This document shows, piece after piece, positions 12,101-25,600 of a stretch of DNA of 48,112 nucleotides. The notes beneath the pieces are model-generated. The model saw nothing but the letters and a program-made list of their open reading frames with translations. It was not told the origin of the DNA and made no database searches. Each line of letters starts with the position of its first letter. Position 1 is the first letter of the stretch. Position numbers and translations under genes: made by a program. The DNA comes from Utricularia gibba (taxonomy: Eukaryota; Streptophyta; Magnoliopsida; Lamiales; Lentibulariaceae). The stretch covers positions 1 to 48,112 of the forward strand of contig NEEC01000345.1 of NCBI GenBank assembly GCA_002189035.1. Reading direction: 5' to 3'.

Positions 12101-15100
12101 TTCGTCCGAGGAGGCACAAATGCTCGAAAGATTGCCTTATATTAGCCTTCAGATGTGCAACGAAGTGGCCACCACGTTCGCGAAAATGTGACTCGGACAC
12201 CTGACTCGATGCGAATGTGATTTTTGACATGCAAACATATGTATTTCATGGACGATGTGAAATTTGGATTTCGAGATGATCATTTAAGATGCCATGGTGT
12301 GCCTAGCCACAACCTCATGGTGGCCTCGTGCACTCTTCGGTATCGAGTGGATATCTTGCAAATGGTGATGAGTCATGTTGCACATATCATACCGTTTCGA
12401 AGCTCGTTCCGAGCCGGTCTTTTTTTCGTGTTGAGAACTTGTTCGTCCGAGGCACAAATGCTCGAAAGATTGCCTTATATTAGCCTTCAGATGTGCAACG
12501 AAGTGGCCACCACGTTCGCGAAAATGTGACTCGGGACACCTGACTCGATGCGAATGTGATTTTTGACATGCAAAACATATGTATTTCATGGACGATGTGA
12601 AATTTGGATTTCGAGATGATCATTTAAGATGCCATGGTGTGTCCTAGCCACAACCTCATGGTGGCCTCGTGCACTCTTCGGTATCGAGTGGATATCTTGC
12701 AAACGGTGATGAGTCATGTTGCACATATCATACCGTTTCGAAGCTCGTTCCGAGCCGGTCTTCTTTCGTGTTGAGAACTTGTTCGTCCGAGGAGGCACAA
12801 ATGCTCGAAAGATTGCCTTATATTAGCCTTCAGATGTGCAACGAAGTGGCCACCACGTTCGCGAAAATGTGACTCGGACACCTGACTCGATGCGAATGTG
12901 ATTTTTGACATGCAAGACATATGTATTTCATGGACGATGTGAAATTTGGATTTCGAGATGATCATTTAAGATGCGGTGTGTCCCTAGCCACAACCTCATG
13001 GTGGCCTCGTGCACTCTTCGGTATCGAGTGGATATCTTGCAAATGGTGATGAGTCATGTTGCACATATCATACCGTTTCGAAGCTCGTTCGAGCCGGTCT
13101 TCTTTTCGTGTTGAGAACTTGTTCGTCCGAGGAGGCACAAATGCTCGAAAGATTGCCTTATATTAGCCTTCAGATGTGCAACGAAGTGGCCACCACGTTC
13201 GCGAAAATGTGACTCGGACACCTGACTCGATGCGAATGTGATTTTTGACATGCAAAACATATGTATTTCATGGACGATGTGAAATTTTGGATTTCGAGAT
13301 GATCATTTAAGATGCCATGGTGTGTCCCTAGCCACAACCTCATGGTGGCCTCGTGCACTCTTCGGTATCGAGTGGATATCTTGCAAATGGTGATGAGTCA
13401 TGTTGCACACATACCGTTTCGAAGCTCGTTCCGAGCCGTCTTCTTTCGTGTTGAGAACTTGTTCGTCCGAGGAGCACAAATGCTCGAAAGATTGCCTTAT
13501 ATTAGCCTTCAGATGTGCAACGAAGTGGCCACCACGTTCGCGAAAATGTGACTCGGGACACCTGACTCGATGCGAATGTGATTTTTGACATGCAAAACAT
13601 ATGTATTTCATGGACGATGTGAAATTTGGATTTCGAGATGATCATTTAAGATGCCATGGTGTGTCCTAGCCACAACCTCATGGTGGCCTCGTGCACTCTT
13701 CGGTATCGAGTGGATATCTTGCAAATGGTGATGAGTCATGTTGCACATATCATACCGTTTCGAAGCTCGTTCCGAGCCGGTCTTTTTTCGTGTTGAGAAC
13801 TTGTTCGTCCGAGGAGGCACAAATGCTCGAAAGATTGCCTTATATTAGCCTTCAGATGTGCAACGAAGTGGCCACCACGTTCGCGAAAATGTGACTCGGG
13901 ACACCTGACTCGATGCGAATGTGATTTTTGACATGCAAGACATATGTATTTCATGGACGATGTGAAATTTGGATTTCGAGATGATCATTTAAGATGCCAT
14001 AGCCACAACCTCATGGTGGCCTCGTGCACTCTTCGGTATCGAGTGGATATCTTGCAAATGGTGATGAGTCATGTTGCACATAGCATACCGTTTCGAAGCT
14101 CGTTCGAGCCGGTCTTCTTTCGTGTTGAGAACTTGTTCGTCCGAGGAGGCACAAATGCTCGAAAGATTGCCTTATATTAGCCTTCAGATGTGCAACGAAG
14201 TGGCCACCACGTTCGCGAAAATGTGACTCGGACACCTGACTCGATGCGAATGTGATTTTTGACATGCAAGACATATGTATTTCATGGACGATGTGAAATT
14301 TGGATTTCGAGATGATCATTTAAGATGCCATGGGTGTGTCCTAGCCACAACCTCATGGTGGCCTCGTGCACTCTTCGGTATCGAGTGGATATCTTGCAAC
14401 GGTGATGAGTCATGTTGCACACATCATACCGTTTCGAAGCTCGTTCCGAGCCGGTCTTCTTTCGTGTTGAGAACTTGTCGTCCGAGGAGGCACAAATGCT
14501 CGAAAGATTGCCTTATATTAGCCTTCAGATGTGCAACGAAGTGGCCACCACGTTCGCGAAAATGTGACTCGGGACACCTGACTCGATGCGAATGTGATTT
14601 TTGACATGCAAGACATATGTATTTCATGGACGATGTGAAATTTCGGATTTCGAGATGATCATTTAAGATGCCATGGGTGTGCCTAGCCACAACCTCATGG
14701 TGGCCTCGTGCACTCTTCGGTATCGAGTGGATATCTTGCAAACGGTGATGAGTCATGTTGCACATAGCATACCGTTTCGAAGCTCGTTCGAGCCGGTCTT
14801 CTTTCGTGTTGAGAACTTGTTCGTCCGAGGAGGCACAAATGCTCGAAAGATTGCCTTATATTAGCCTTCAGATGTGCAACGAAGTGGCCACCACGTTCGC
14901 GAAAATGTGACTCGGACACCTGACTCGATGCGAATGTGATTTTTGACATGCAAACATATGTATTTCATGGACGATGTGAAATTTTGGATTTCGAGATGAT
15001 CATTTAAGATGCCATGGTGTGTCCCTAGCCACAACCTCATGGTGGCCTCGTGCACTCTTCGTATCGAGTGGATATCTTGAAATGGTGATGAGTCATGTTG

Positions 15101-18100
15101 CACATATCATACCGTTTCGAAGCTCGTTCCGAGCCGTCTTCTTTCGTGTTGAGAACTTGTTCGTCCGAGGGCACAAATGCTCGAAAGATTGCCTTATATT
15201 AGCCTTCAGATGTGCAACGAAGTGGCCACCACGTTCGCGAAAATGTGACTCGGGACACCTGACTCGATGCGAATGTGATTTTTGACATGCAAAACATATG
15301 TATTTCATGGACGATGTGAAATTTCGGATTTCGAGATGATCATTTAAGATGCCATGGTGTGCTAGCCACAACCTCATGGTGGCCTCGTGCACTCTTCGGT
15401 ATCGAGTGGATATTTGCAAATGGTGATGAGTCATGTTGCACATATCATACCGTTTCGAAGCTCGTTCCGAGCCGGTCTTCTTTCGTGTTGAGAACTTGTT
15501 CGTCCGAGGAGGCACAAATGCTCGAAAGATTGCCTTATATTAGCCTTCAGATGTGCAACGAAGTGGCCACCACGTTCGCGAAAATGTGACTCGGACACCT
15601 GACTCGATGCGAATGTGATTTTTTGACATGCAAAACATATGTATTTCATGGACGATGTGAAATTTGGATTTCGAGATGATCATTTAAGATGCCAGGTGTG
15701 TCCTAGCCACAACCTCATGGTGGCCTCGTGCACTCTTCGGTATCGAGTGGATATCTTGCAAACGGTGATGAGTCATGTTGCACATACATACCGTTTCGAA
15801 GCTCGTTCCGAGCCGGTCTTTTTCGTGTTGAGAACTTGTTCGTCCGAGGAGGCACAAATGCTCGAAAGATTGCCTTATATTAGCCTTCAGATGTGCAACG
15901 AAGTGGCCACCACGTTCGCGAAAATGTGACTCGGGACACCTGACTCGATGCGAATGTGATTTTTGACATGCAAAACATATGTATTTCATGGACGATGTGA
16001 AATTTCGGATTTCGAGATGATCATTTAAGATGCCATGGGTGTCCCTAGCCACAACCTCATGGTGGCCTCGTGCACTCTTCGGTATCGAGTGGATATCTTG
16101 CAAATGGTGATGAGTCATGTTGCACATATCATACCGTTTCGAAGCTCGTTCCGAGCCGGTCTTCTTTCGTGTTGAGAACTTGTTCGTCCGAGGAGGCACA
16201 AATGCTCGAAAGATTGCCTTATATTAGCCTTCAGATGTGCAACGAAGTGGCCACCACGTTCGCGAAATGTGACTCGGGACACCTGACTCGATGCGAATGT
16301 GATTTTTGACATGCAAAACATATGTATTTCATGGACGATGTGAAATTTCGGATTTCGAGATGATCATTTAAGATGCCATGGTGTGTCCTAGCCACAACCT
16401 CATGGTGGCCTCGTGCACTCTTCGGTATCGAGTGGATATCTTGCAAATGGTGATGAGTCATGTTGCACATATCATACCGTTTCGAAGCTCGTTCCGAGCC
16501 GGTCTTTTTCGTGTGGAGAACTTGTTCGTCCGAGGAGGCACAAATGCTCGAAAGATTGCCTTATATTAGCCTTCAGATGTGCAACGAAGTGGCCACCACG
16601 TTCGCGAAATGTGACTCGGACACCTGACTCGATGCGAATGTGATTTTTGACATGCAAAACATATGTATTTCATGGACGATGTGAAATTTGGATTTCGAGA
16701 TGATCATTTAAGATGCCATGGGTGTGTCCTAGCCACAACCTCATGGTGGCCTCGTGCACTCTTCGGTATCGAGTGGATATCTTGAAATGGTGATGAGTCA
16801 TGTTGCATCATACCGTTTCGAAGCTCGTTCCGAGCCGTCTTCTTTCGTGTTGAGAACTTGTTCGTCCGAGGAGCACAAATGCTCGAAAGATTGCCTTATA
16901 TTAGCCTTCAGATGTGCAACGAAGTGGCCACCACGTTCGCGAAAATGTGACTCGGGACACCTGACTCGATGCGAATGTGATTTTTGACATGCAAGACATA
17001 TGTATTTCATGGACGATGTGAAATTTTGGATTTCGAGATGATCATTTAAGATGCATGGTGTGTCTAGCCACAACCTCATGGTGGCCTCGTGCACTCTTCG
17101 GTATCGAGTGGATATCTTGCAAATGGTGATGAGTCATGTTGCACATAGCATACCGTTTCGAAGCTCGTTCCGAGCCGGTCTTCTTTTCGTGTTGAGAACT
17201 TGTTCGTCCGAGGAGGCACAAATGCTCGAAAGATTGCCTTATATTAGCCTTCAGATGTGCAACGAAGTGGCCACCACGTTCGCGAAAATGTGACTCGGAC
17301 ACCTGACTCGATGCGAATGTGATTTTTGACATGCAAAACATATGTATTTCATGGACGATGTGAAATTTCGGATTTCGAGATGATCATTTAAGATGCCATG
17401 GTGTGTCTAGCCACAACCTCATGGTGGCCTCGTGCACTCTTCGGTATCGAGTGGATATCTTGCAAACGGTGATGAGTCATGTTGCACATAGCATACCGTT
17501 TCGAAGCTCGTTCGAGCTCTTCTTTCGTGTTGAGAACTTGTTCGTCCGAGGAGGCACAAATGCTCGAAAGATTGCCTTATATTAGCCTTCAGATGTGCAA
17601 CGAAGTGGCCACCACGTTCGCGAAAATGTGACTCGGACACCTGACTCGATGCGAATGTGATTTTTGACATGCAAAACATATGTATTTCATGGACGATGTG
17701 AAATTTCGGATTTCGAGATGATCATTTAAGATGCATGGTGTGTCCTAGCCACAACCTCATGGTGGCCTCGTGCACTCTTCGGTATCGAGTGGATATCTTG
17801 CAAATGGTGATGAGTCATGTTGCACATATCATACCGTTTCGAAGCTCGTTCCGAGCCGGTCTTTTTTCGTGTTGAGAACTTGTTCGTCCGAGGAGGCACA
17901 AATGCTCGAAAGATTGCCTTATATTAGCCTTCAGATGTGCAACGAAGTGGCCACCACGTTCGCGAAAATGTGACTCGGGACACCTGACTCGATGCGAATG
18001 TGATTTTTGACATGCAAAACATATGTATTTCATGGGACGATGTGAAATTTCGGATTTCGAGATGATCATTTAAGATGCCATCGGTGTGTAGCCACAACCT

Positions 18101-20006
18101 CATGGTGGCCTCGTGCACTCTTCGGTATCGAGTGGATATCTTGCAAATGGTGATGAGTCATGTTGCACATAGCATACCGTTTCGAAGCTCGTTCCGAGCC
18201 GGTCTTTTTTCGTGTTGAGAACTTGTTCGTCCGAGCACAAATGCTCGAAAGATTGCCTTATATTAGCCTTCAGATGTGCAACGAAGTGGCCACCACGTTC
18301 GCGAAAATGTGACTCGGACACCTGACTCGATGCGAATGTGATTTTTGACATGCAAGACATATGTATTTCATGGACGATGTGAAATTTCGGATTTCGAGAT
18401 GATCATTTAGATGCATGGTGTGTAGCCACAACCTCATGGTGGCCTCGTGCACTCTTCGGTATCGAGTGGATATCTTTGGTGATGAGTCATGTTGCACATA
18501 TCATACCGTTTCGAAGCTCGTTCCGAGCCGGTCTTCTTTTCGTGTTGAGAACTTGTTCGTCCGAGGAGGCACAAATGCTCGAAAGATTGCCTTATATTAG
18601 CCTTCAGATGTGCAACGAAGTGGCCACCACGCGCGAAAATGTGACTCGGGACACCTGACTCGATGCGAATGTGATTTTTGACATGCAAAACATATGTATT
18701 TCATGGGACGATGTGAAATTTTGGATTTCGAGATGATCATTTAAGATGCCTGTGTCCTAGCCACAACCTCATGGTGGCCTCGTGCACTCTTCGGTATCGA
18801 GTGGATATCTTGCAACGGTGATGAGTCATGTTGCACATATCATACCGTTTCGAAGCTCGTTCGAGCCGGTCTTCTTTCGTGTTGAGAACTTGTTCGTCCG
18901 AGGAGCACAAATGCTCGAAAGATTGCCTTATATTAGCCTTCAGATGTGCAACGAAGTGGCCACCACGTTCGCGAAAATGTGACTCGGGACACCTGACTCG
19001 ATGCGAATGTGATTTTTGACATGCAAGACATATGTATTTCATGGGACGATGTGAAATTTTGGATTTCGAGATGATCATTTAATGTGTCCCTAGCCACAAC
19101 CTCATGGTGGCCTCGTGCACTCTTCGGTATCGATGGATATCTTGCAAATGATGAGTCATGTTGCACAGCATACCGTTTCGAAGCTCGTTCGAGCCGGTCT
19201 TTTTTTCGTGTGGAGAACTTGTTCGTCCGAGGAGGCACAAATGCTCGAAAGATTGCCTTATATTAGCCTTCAGATGTGCAACGAAGTGGCCACCACGTTC
19301 GCGAAAATGTGACTCGGGACACCTGACTCGATGCGAATGTGATTTTTGACATGCAAAACATATGTATTTCATGGACGATGTGAAATTTCGGATTTCGAGA
19401 TGATCATTTAGATGCCATCGGTGTGTCTAGCCACAACCTCATGGTGGCCTCGTGCACTCTTCGGTATCGAGTGGATATCTTACAAATGGATGAGTCATGT
19501 TGCACATAGCATACCGTTTCGAAGCTCGTTCCGAGCCGGTCTTCTTTTCGTGTTGAGAACTTGTTCGTCCGAGGAGGCACAAATGCTCGAAAGATTGCCT
19601 TATATTAGCCTTCAGATGTGCAACGAAGTGGCCACCACGTTCGCGAAAATGTGACTCGGACACCTGACTCGATGCGAATGTGATTTTTGACATGCAAACA
19701 TATGTATTTCATGCGACGATGTGAAATTTCGGATTTCGAGATGATCATTTAAGATGCCATCGGTGTGTCTAGCCACAACCTCATGGTGGCCTCGTGCACT
19801 CTTCGGTATCGAGTGGATATCTTGCAAACGGTGATGAGTCATGTTGCACATCATACCGTTTCGAAGCTCGTTCCGAGCCGGTCTTTTTTCGTGTTGAGAA
19901 CTTGTTCGTCCGAGGAGGCACAAATGCTCGAAAGATTGCCTTATATTAGCCTTCAGATGTGCAACGAAGTGGCCACCACGTTCGCGAAAATGTGACTCGG
20001 ACACCT
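9126..20006. repeat. Domain A2: 32 monomers, mean 340 bp
   Basis: Units start at 9126, 9469, 9807, 10146, 10493, 10833, 11174, 11518, 11858, 12203, 12542, 12884, 13224, 13564, 13907, 14238, 14580, 14922, 15261, 15601, 15942, 16285, 16626, 16963, 17305, 17643, 17986, 18324, 18657, 18995, 19325 and 19666. The markers are those of A1 (CCC-type linker, GCAAGACA or GCAAAACA, no ACCATTT, no CATGTGACG), but deletions are fewer. CACATAGCATACC and CACATATCATACC are mixed. A GTTCGAGCC form that lacks one C recurs at about 10010, 11722, 13088, 14103, 14787, 17511, 18861 and 19188 without a clear period. The first TTACAA state, otherwise typical of domain B, appears at 19491 in the unit starting 19325. 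Confidence 0.92.
10833..11173. repeat. Recurrent variant monomer, copy 3 of 3
   Basis: The unit shares CATGGGACG (near 10878), ACAACCATGG (near 10946), AAACGG, ATATCATACC and GAGGGCAC (near 11082) with the units at 1792 and 5462. It lies 16 units beyond the second copy and 27 beyond the first, so the three are dispersed rather than adjacent. Confidence 0.75.
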
Positions 20007-20283
20007 GACTCGATGCGAATGTGATTTTTGACATGGTGTGTGGCTAGCCACAACCTCATGGTGGCCTCGTGCACTCTTCGGTATCGAGTGGATATCTTAA
20101 ATGGTGATGAGTCATGTTGCACAAAGCATACCGTTTCGAAGCTCGTTCCCGAGCCGGTCTTTTTTCGTGTTGAGAACTTGTTCGTCCGAGGAGGCACAAA
20201 TGCTCGAAAGATTGCCTTATATTAGCCTTCAGATGTGCAACGAAGTGGCCACCACGTTCGCGAAAATGTGACTCGGGACACCT
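20007..20283. repeat. Truncated 277-bp monomer at the A/B subfamily border
   Basis: The unit runs normally through TTTTTGACATG and then jumps to GTGTGTGGCTAGCC. It omits 67 bases that normally contain CAAAACATATG, the CATGGACGATG segment and TTTAAGATGC. The junction falls on CATG (20032-20035). CATG is present at both ends of the lost segment in complete units, so the deletion looks like a 4-bp microhomology event. This is the largest deletion in the window. The unit is also the first with the GGCTAGCC state and the first with CACAAAGCATACC, the marks of domain B. It has TCTTAAATGG where neighbours read TTACAAATGG. Confidence 0.95.
20039..20052. other. 14-bp perfect palindrome TGTGGCTAGCCACA (first copy)
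   Basis: TGTGGCTAGCCACA is its own reverse complement. This is the first copy from the left. About three quarters of the 48 units between 20007 and 36381 carry it, and many units to the right of that also do. In domain A the corresponding bases are TGTCCCTAGCCACA or shorter forms, and I found no full GGC form among its 59 units. Two substitutions (CC to GG) therefore separate a symmetric from an asymmetric state. A dyad this long could be a homodimer binding site or extrude a small cruciform; no binding protein can be named from the sequence. Confidence 0.9.
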
Positions 20284-20970
20284 GACTCGATGCGAATGTG
20301 ATTTTTGACATGCAAAACATATGTATTTCATGACGATGTGAAATTTCGGATTTCGAGATGATCATTTAAGATGCCATCGGTGTGTGGCTAGCCACAACCT
20401 CATGGTGGCCTCGTGCACTCTTCGGTATCGAGTGGATATCTTACAAATGGTGATGAGTCATGTTGCACATAGCATACCATTTCGAAGCTCGTTCCGAGCC
20501 GGTCTTTTTTTCGTGTGAGAACTTGTTCGTCCGAGGAGGCACAAATGCTCGAAAGATTGCCTTATATTAGCCTTCAGATGTGCAACGAAGTGGCCACCAC
20601 GTTCGCGAAAATGTGACTCGGGACACCTGACTCGATGCGAATGTGATTTTTGACATGCAAAACATATGTATTTCATGGACGATGTGAAATTTCGGATTTC
20701 GAGATGATCATTTAAGATGCCATCGGTGTGTGGCTAGCCACAACCTCATGGTGGCCTCGTGCACTCTTCGGTATCGAGTGGATATCTTGCAAATGGTGAT
20801 GAGTCATGTTGCACAAAGCATACCGTTTCGAAGCTCGTTCCGAGCCGGTCTTTTTTGTTGAGAACTTGTTCGTCCGAGGAGGCACAAATGCTCGAAAGAT
20901 TGCCTTATATTAGCCTTCAGATGTGCAACGAAGTGGCACCACGTTCGCGAAAATGTGACTCGGGACACCT

Positions 20971-22672
20971 GACTCGATGCGAATGTGATTTTTGACATGC
21001 AAAACATATGTATTTCATGGACGATGTGAAATTTGGATTTCGAGATGATCATTTAAGATGCCATCGGTGTGTGGCTAGCCACAACCTCATGGTGGCCTCG
21101 TGCACTCTTCGGTATCGAGTGGATATCTTACAAATGGTGATGAGTTGTTGCACAAAGCATACCGTTTCGAAGCTCGTTCCGAGCCGGTCTTTTTTCGTGT
21201 GAGAACTTGTTCGTCCGAGGAGGCACAAATGCTCGAAAGATTGCCTTATATTAGCCTTCAGATGTGCAACGAAGTGGCCACCACGTTCGCGAAAATGTGA
21301 CTCAGGACACCTGACTCGATGCGAATGTGATTTTTGACATGCAAAACATATGTATTTCATGGACGATGTGAAATTTCGGATTTCGAGATGATCATTTAAG
21401 ATGCCATCGGTGTGTGCTAGCCACAACCTCATGGTGGCCTCGTGCACTCTTCGGTATCGAGTGGATATCTTACAAATGGTGATGAGTCATGTTGCACAAA
21501 GCATACCATTTCGAAGCTCGTTCCGAGCCGGTCTTTTTTCGTTGAGAACTTGTTCGTCCGAGGAGGCACAAATGCTCGAAAGATTGCCTTATATTAGCCT
21601 TCAGATGTGCAACGAAGTGGCCACCACGTTCGCGAAAATGTGACTCGGGACACCTGACTCGATGCGAATGTGATTTTTGACATGCAAAACATATGTATTT
21701 CATGTGACGATGTGAAATTTCGGATTTCGAGATGATCATTTAAGATGCCATCGGTGTGTGGCTAGCCACAACCTCATGGTGGCCTCGTGCACTCTTCGGT
21801 ATCGAGTGGATATCTTGCAAATGGTGATGAGTCATGTTGCACAAGCATACCATTTCGAAGCTCGTTCCGAGCCGGTCTTTTTTCGTTGAGAACTTGTTCG
21901 TCCGAGGAGGCACAAATGCTCGAAAGATTGCCTTATATTAGCCTTCAGATGTGCAACGAAGTGGCCACCACGTTCGCGAAAATGTGACTCAGGACACCTG
22001 ACTCGATGCGAATGTGATTTTTGACATGCAAAACATATGTATTTCATGACGATGTGAAATTTCGGATTTCGAGATGATCATTTAAGATGCCATCGGTGTG
22101 TGGCTAGCCACAACCTCATGGTGGCCTCGTGCACTCTTCGGTATCGAGTGGATATCTTACAAATGGTGATGAGTCATGTTGCACCATACCGTTTCGAAGC
22201 TCGTTCCGAGCCGTCTTTTTTCGTGTGAGAACTTGTTCGTCCGAGGAGGCACAAATGCTCGAAAGATTGCCTTATATTAGCCTTCAGATGTGCAACGAAG
22301 TGGCCACCACGTTCGCGAAAATGTGACTCGGGACACCTGACTCGATGCGAATGTGATTTTTGACATGCAAAACATATGTATTTCATGGACGATGTGAAAT
22401 TTCGGATTTCGAGATGATCATTTCCATCGGTGTGTGGCTAGCCACAACCTCATGGTGGCCTCGTGCACTCTTCGGTATCGAGTGGATATCTTACAAATGG
22501 TGATGAGTCATGTTGCACATACCGTTTCGAAGCTCGTTCCGAGCCGGTCTTTTTTCGTGTTGAGAACTTGTTCGTCCGAGGAGGCACAAATGCTCGAAAG
22601 ATTGCCTTATATTAGCCTTCAGATGTGCAACGAAGTGGCACCACGTTCGCGAAAATGTGACTCAGGACACCT
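20971..22672. repeat. Five monomers with alternate-unit CTCAGGAC variant
   Basis: CTCAGGACACC replaces CTCGGGACACC at 21301, at about 21989 and at 22661, in the units starting 20971, 21656 and 22339. The two units between them (21313 and 22000) have CTCGGGAC. I saw this variant nowhere else. Appearance in strictly every second unit suggests that a two-monomer block was copied twice. Confidence 0.6.
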
Positions 22673-25600
22673 GACTCGATGCGAATGTGATTTTTGACAT
22701 GCAAAACATATGTATTTCATGTGACGATGTGAAATTTCGGATTTCGAGATGATCATTTAAGATGCCATCGGTGTGTGCTAGCCACAACCTCATGGTGGCC
22801 TCGTGCACTCTTCGGTATCGAGTGGATATCTTACAAATGGTGATGAGTCATGTTGCACAAAGCATACCGTTTCGAAGCTCGTTCCGAGCCGGTCTTTTTT
22901 CGTGGAGAACTTGTTCGTCCGAGGAGGCACAAATGCTCGAAAGATTGCCTTATATTAGCCTTCAGATGTGCAACGAAGTGGCCACCACGTTCGCGAAAAT
23001 GTGACTCGGGACACCTGACTCGATGCGAATGTGATTTTTGACATGCAAAACATATGTATTTCATGGACGATGTGAAATTTCGGATTTCGAGATGATCATT
23101 TAACATCGGTGTGTGGCTAGCCACAACCTCATGGTGGCCTCGTGCACTCTTCGGTATCGAGTGGATATCTTCAAATGGTGATGAGTCATGTTGCACATAG
23201 CATACCGTTTCGAAGCTCGTTCCGAGCCGGTCTTCTTTCGTGTTGAGAACTTGTTCGTCCGAGGGCACAAATGCTCGAAAGATTGCCTTATATTAGCCTT
23301 CAGATGTGCAACGAAGTGGCCACCACGTTCGCGAAAATGTGACTCGGGACACCTGACTCGATGCGAATGTGATTTTTGACATGCAAACATATGTATTTCA
23401 TGTGACGATGTAAATTTCGGATTTCGAGATGATCATTTAAGATGCCATCGGTGTGTGGCTAGCCACAACCTCATGGTGGCCTCGTGCACTCTTCGGTATC
23501 GAGTGGATATCTTACAAATGGTGATGAGTCATGTTGCACATAGCATACCGTTTCGAAGCTCGTTCCGAGCCGGTCTTTTTCGTGTTGAGAACTTGTTCGT
23601 CCGAGGAGGCACAAATGCTCGAAAGATTGCCTTATATTAGCCTTCAGATGTGCAACGAAGTGGCCACCACGTTCGCGAAAATGTGACTCGGGACACCTGA
23701 CTCGATGCGAATGTGATTTTTGACATGCAAAACATATGTATTTCATGGACGATGTGAAATTTCGGATTTCGAGATGATCATTTAAGATGCCATGGGTGTG
23801 TGGCTAGCCACAACCTCATGGTGGCCTCGTGCACTCTTCGGTATCGAGTGGATATCTTACAAATGGTGATGAGTCATGTTGCACAGCATACCGTTTCGAA
23901 GCTCGTTCCGAGCCGGTCTTCTTTCGTGTTGAGAACTTGTTCGTCCGAGGAGGCACAAATGCTCGAAAGATTGCCTTATATTAGCCTTCAGATGTGCAAC
24001 GAAGTGGCCACCACGTTCGCGAAAATGTGACTCGGGACACCTGACTCGATGCGAATGTGATTTTTGACATGCAAAACATATGTATTTCATGGACGATGTG
24101 AAATTTCGGATTTCGAGATGATCATTTAAGATGCCATCGGTGTGTGGCTAGCCACAACCTCATGGTGGCCTCGTGCACTCTTCGGTATCGAGTGGATATC
24201 TTACAAATGGTGATGAGTCATGTTGCACAAAGCATACCGTTTCGAAGCTCGTTCCGAGCCGGTCTTTTTCGTTGAGAACTTGTTCGTCGAGGAGGCACAA
24301 ATGCTCGAAAGATTGCCTTATATTAGCCTTCAGATGTGCAACGAAGTGGCCACCACGTTCGCGAAAATGTGACTCGGACACCTGACTCGATGCGAATGTG
24401 ATTTTTGACATGCAAAACATATGTATTTCATGACGATGTGAAATTTCGGATTTCGAGATGATCATTTAAGGTGTGTCCCTAGCCACAACCTCATGGTGGC
24501 CTCGTGCACTCTTCGGTATCGAGTGGATATCTTACAAATGGTGATGAGTCATGTTGCACAGCATACCGTTTCGAAGCTCGTTCCGAGCCGGTCTTCTTTC
24601 GTGTTGAGAACTTGTTCGTCCGAGGGCACAAATGCTCGAAAGATTGCCTTATATTAGCCTTCAGATGTGCAACGAAGTGGCCACCACGTTCGCGAAAATG
24701 TGACTCGGGACACCTGACTCGATGCGAATGTGATTTTTGACATGCAAAACATATGTATTTCATGGACGATGTGAAATTTCGGATTTCGAGATGATCATTT
24801 AAGATGCATCGGTGTGTGGCTAGCACAACCTCATGGTGGCCTCGTGCACTCTTCGGTATCGAGTGGATATCTTACAAACGGTGATGAGTCATGTTGCACA
24901 TATCATACCGTTTCGAAGCTCGTTCCGAGCCGGTCTTCTTTCGTGTTGAGAACTTGTTCGTCCGAGGAGGCACAAATGCTCGAAAGATTGCCTTATATTA
25001 GCCTTCAGATGTGCAACGAAGTGGCCACCACGTTCGCGAAAATGTGACTCGGGACACCTGACTCGATGCGAATGTGATTTTTGACATGCAAAACATATGT
25101 ATTTCATGGACGATGTGAAATTTCGGATTTCGAGATGATCATTTAAGATGCCATCGGTGTGTGGCTAGCCACAACCTCATGGTGGCCTCGTGCACTCTTC
25201 GGTATCGAGTGGATATCTTGCAAATGGTGATGAGTCATGTTGCACAGCATACCATTTCGAAGCTCGTTCCGAGCCGGTCTTTTTTCGTTGAGAACTTGTT
25301 CGTCCGAGGAGGCACAAATGCTCGAAAGATTGCCTTATATTAGCCTTCAGATGTGCAACGAAGTGGCCACCACGTTCGCGAAAATGTGACTCGGGACACC
25401 TGACTCGATGCGAATGTGATTTTTGACATGCAAAACATATGTATTTCATGGACGATGTGAAATTTCGGATTTCGAGATGATCATTTAAGATGCCATGGTG
25501 TGTGGCTAGCCACAACCTCATGGTGGCCTCGTGCACTCTTCGGTATCGAGTGGATATCTTACAAATGGTGATGAGTCATGTTGCACAAGCATACCATTTC

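Noticed and set aside
15684-16199. Longest open frame, 171 codons on the minus strand, and some 300 similar frames on both strands
   Set aside because: It spans one and a half satellite units. Related frames recur in nearly every unit on both strands and are broken by small indels without compensation. No codon bias, no ribosome or splice context and no recognisable domain supports coding. The peptides look conserved only because the DNA repeats.
9126-20006. Fixed higher-order repeat in domain A
   Set aside because: Rare states such as GTTCGAGCC, the run of seven T and GAGGGCAC recur at irregular unit intervals, with no constant period.
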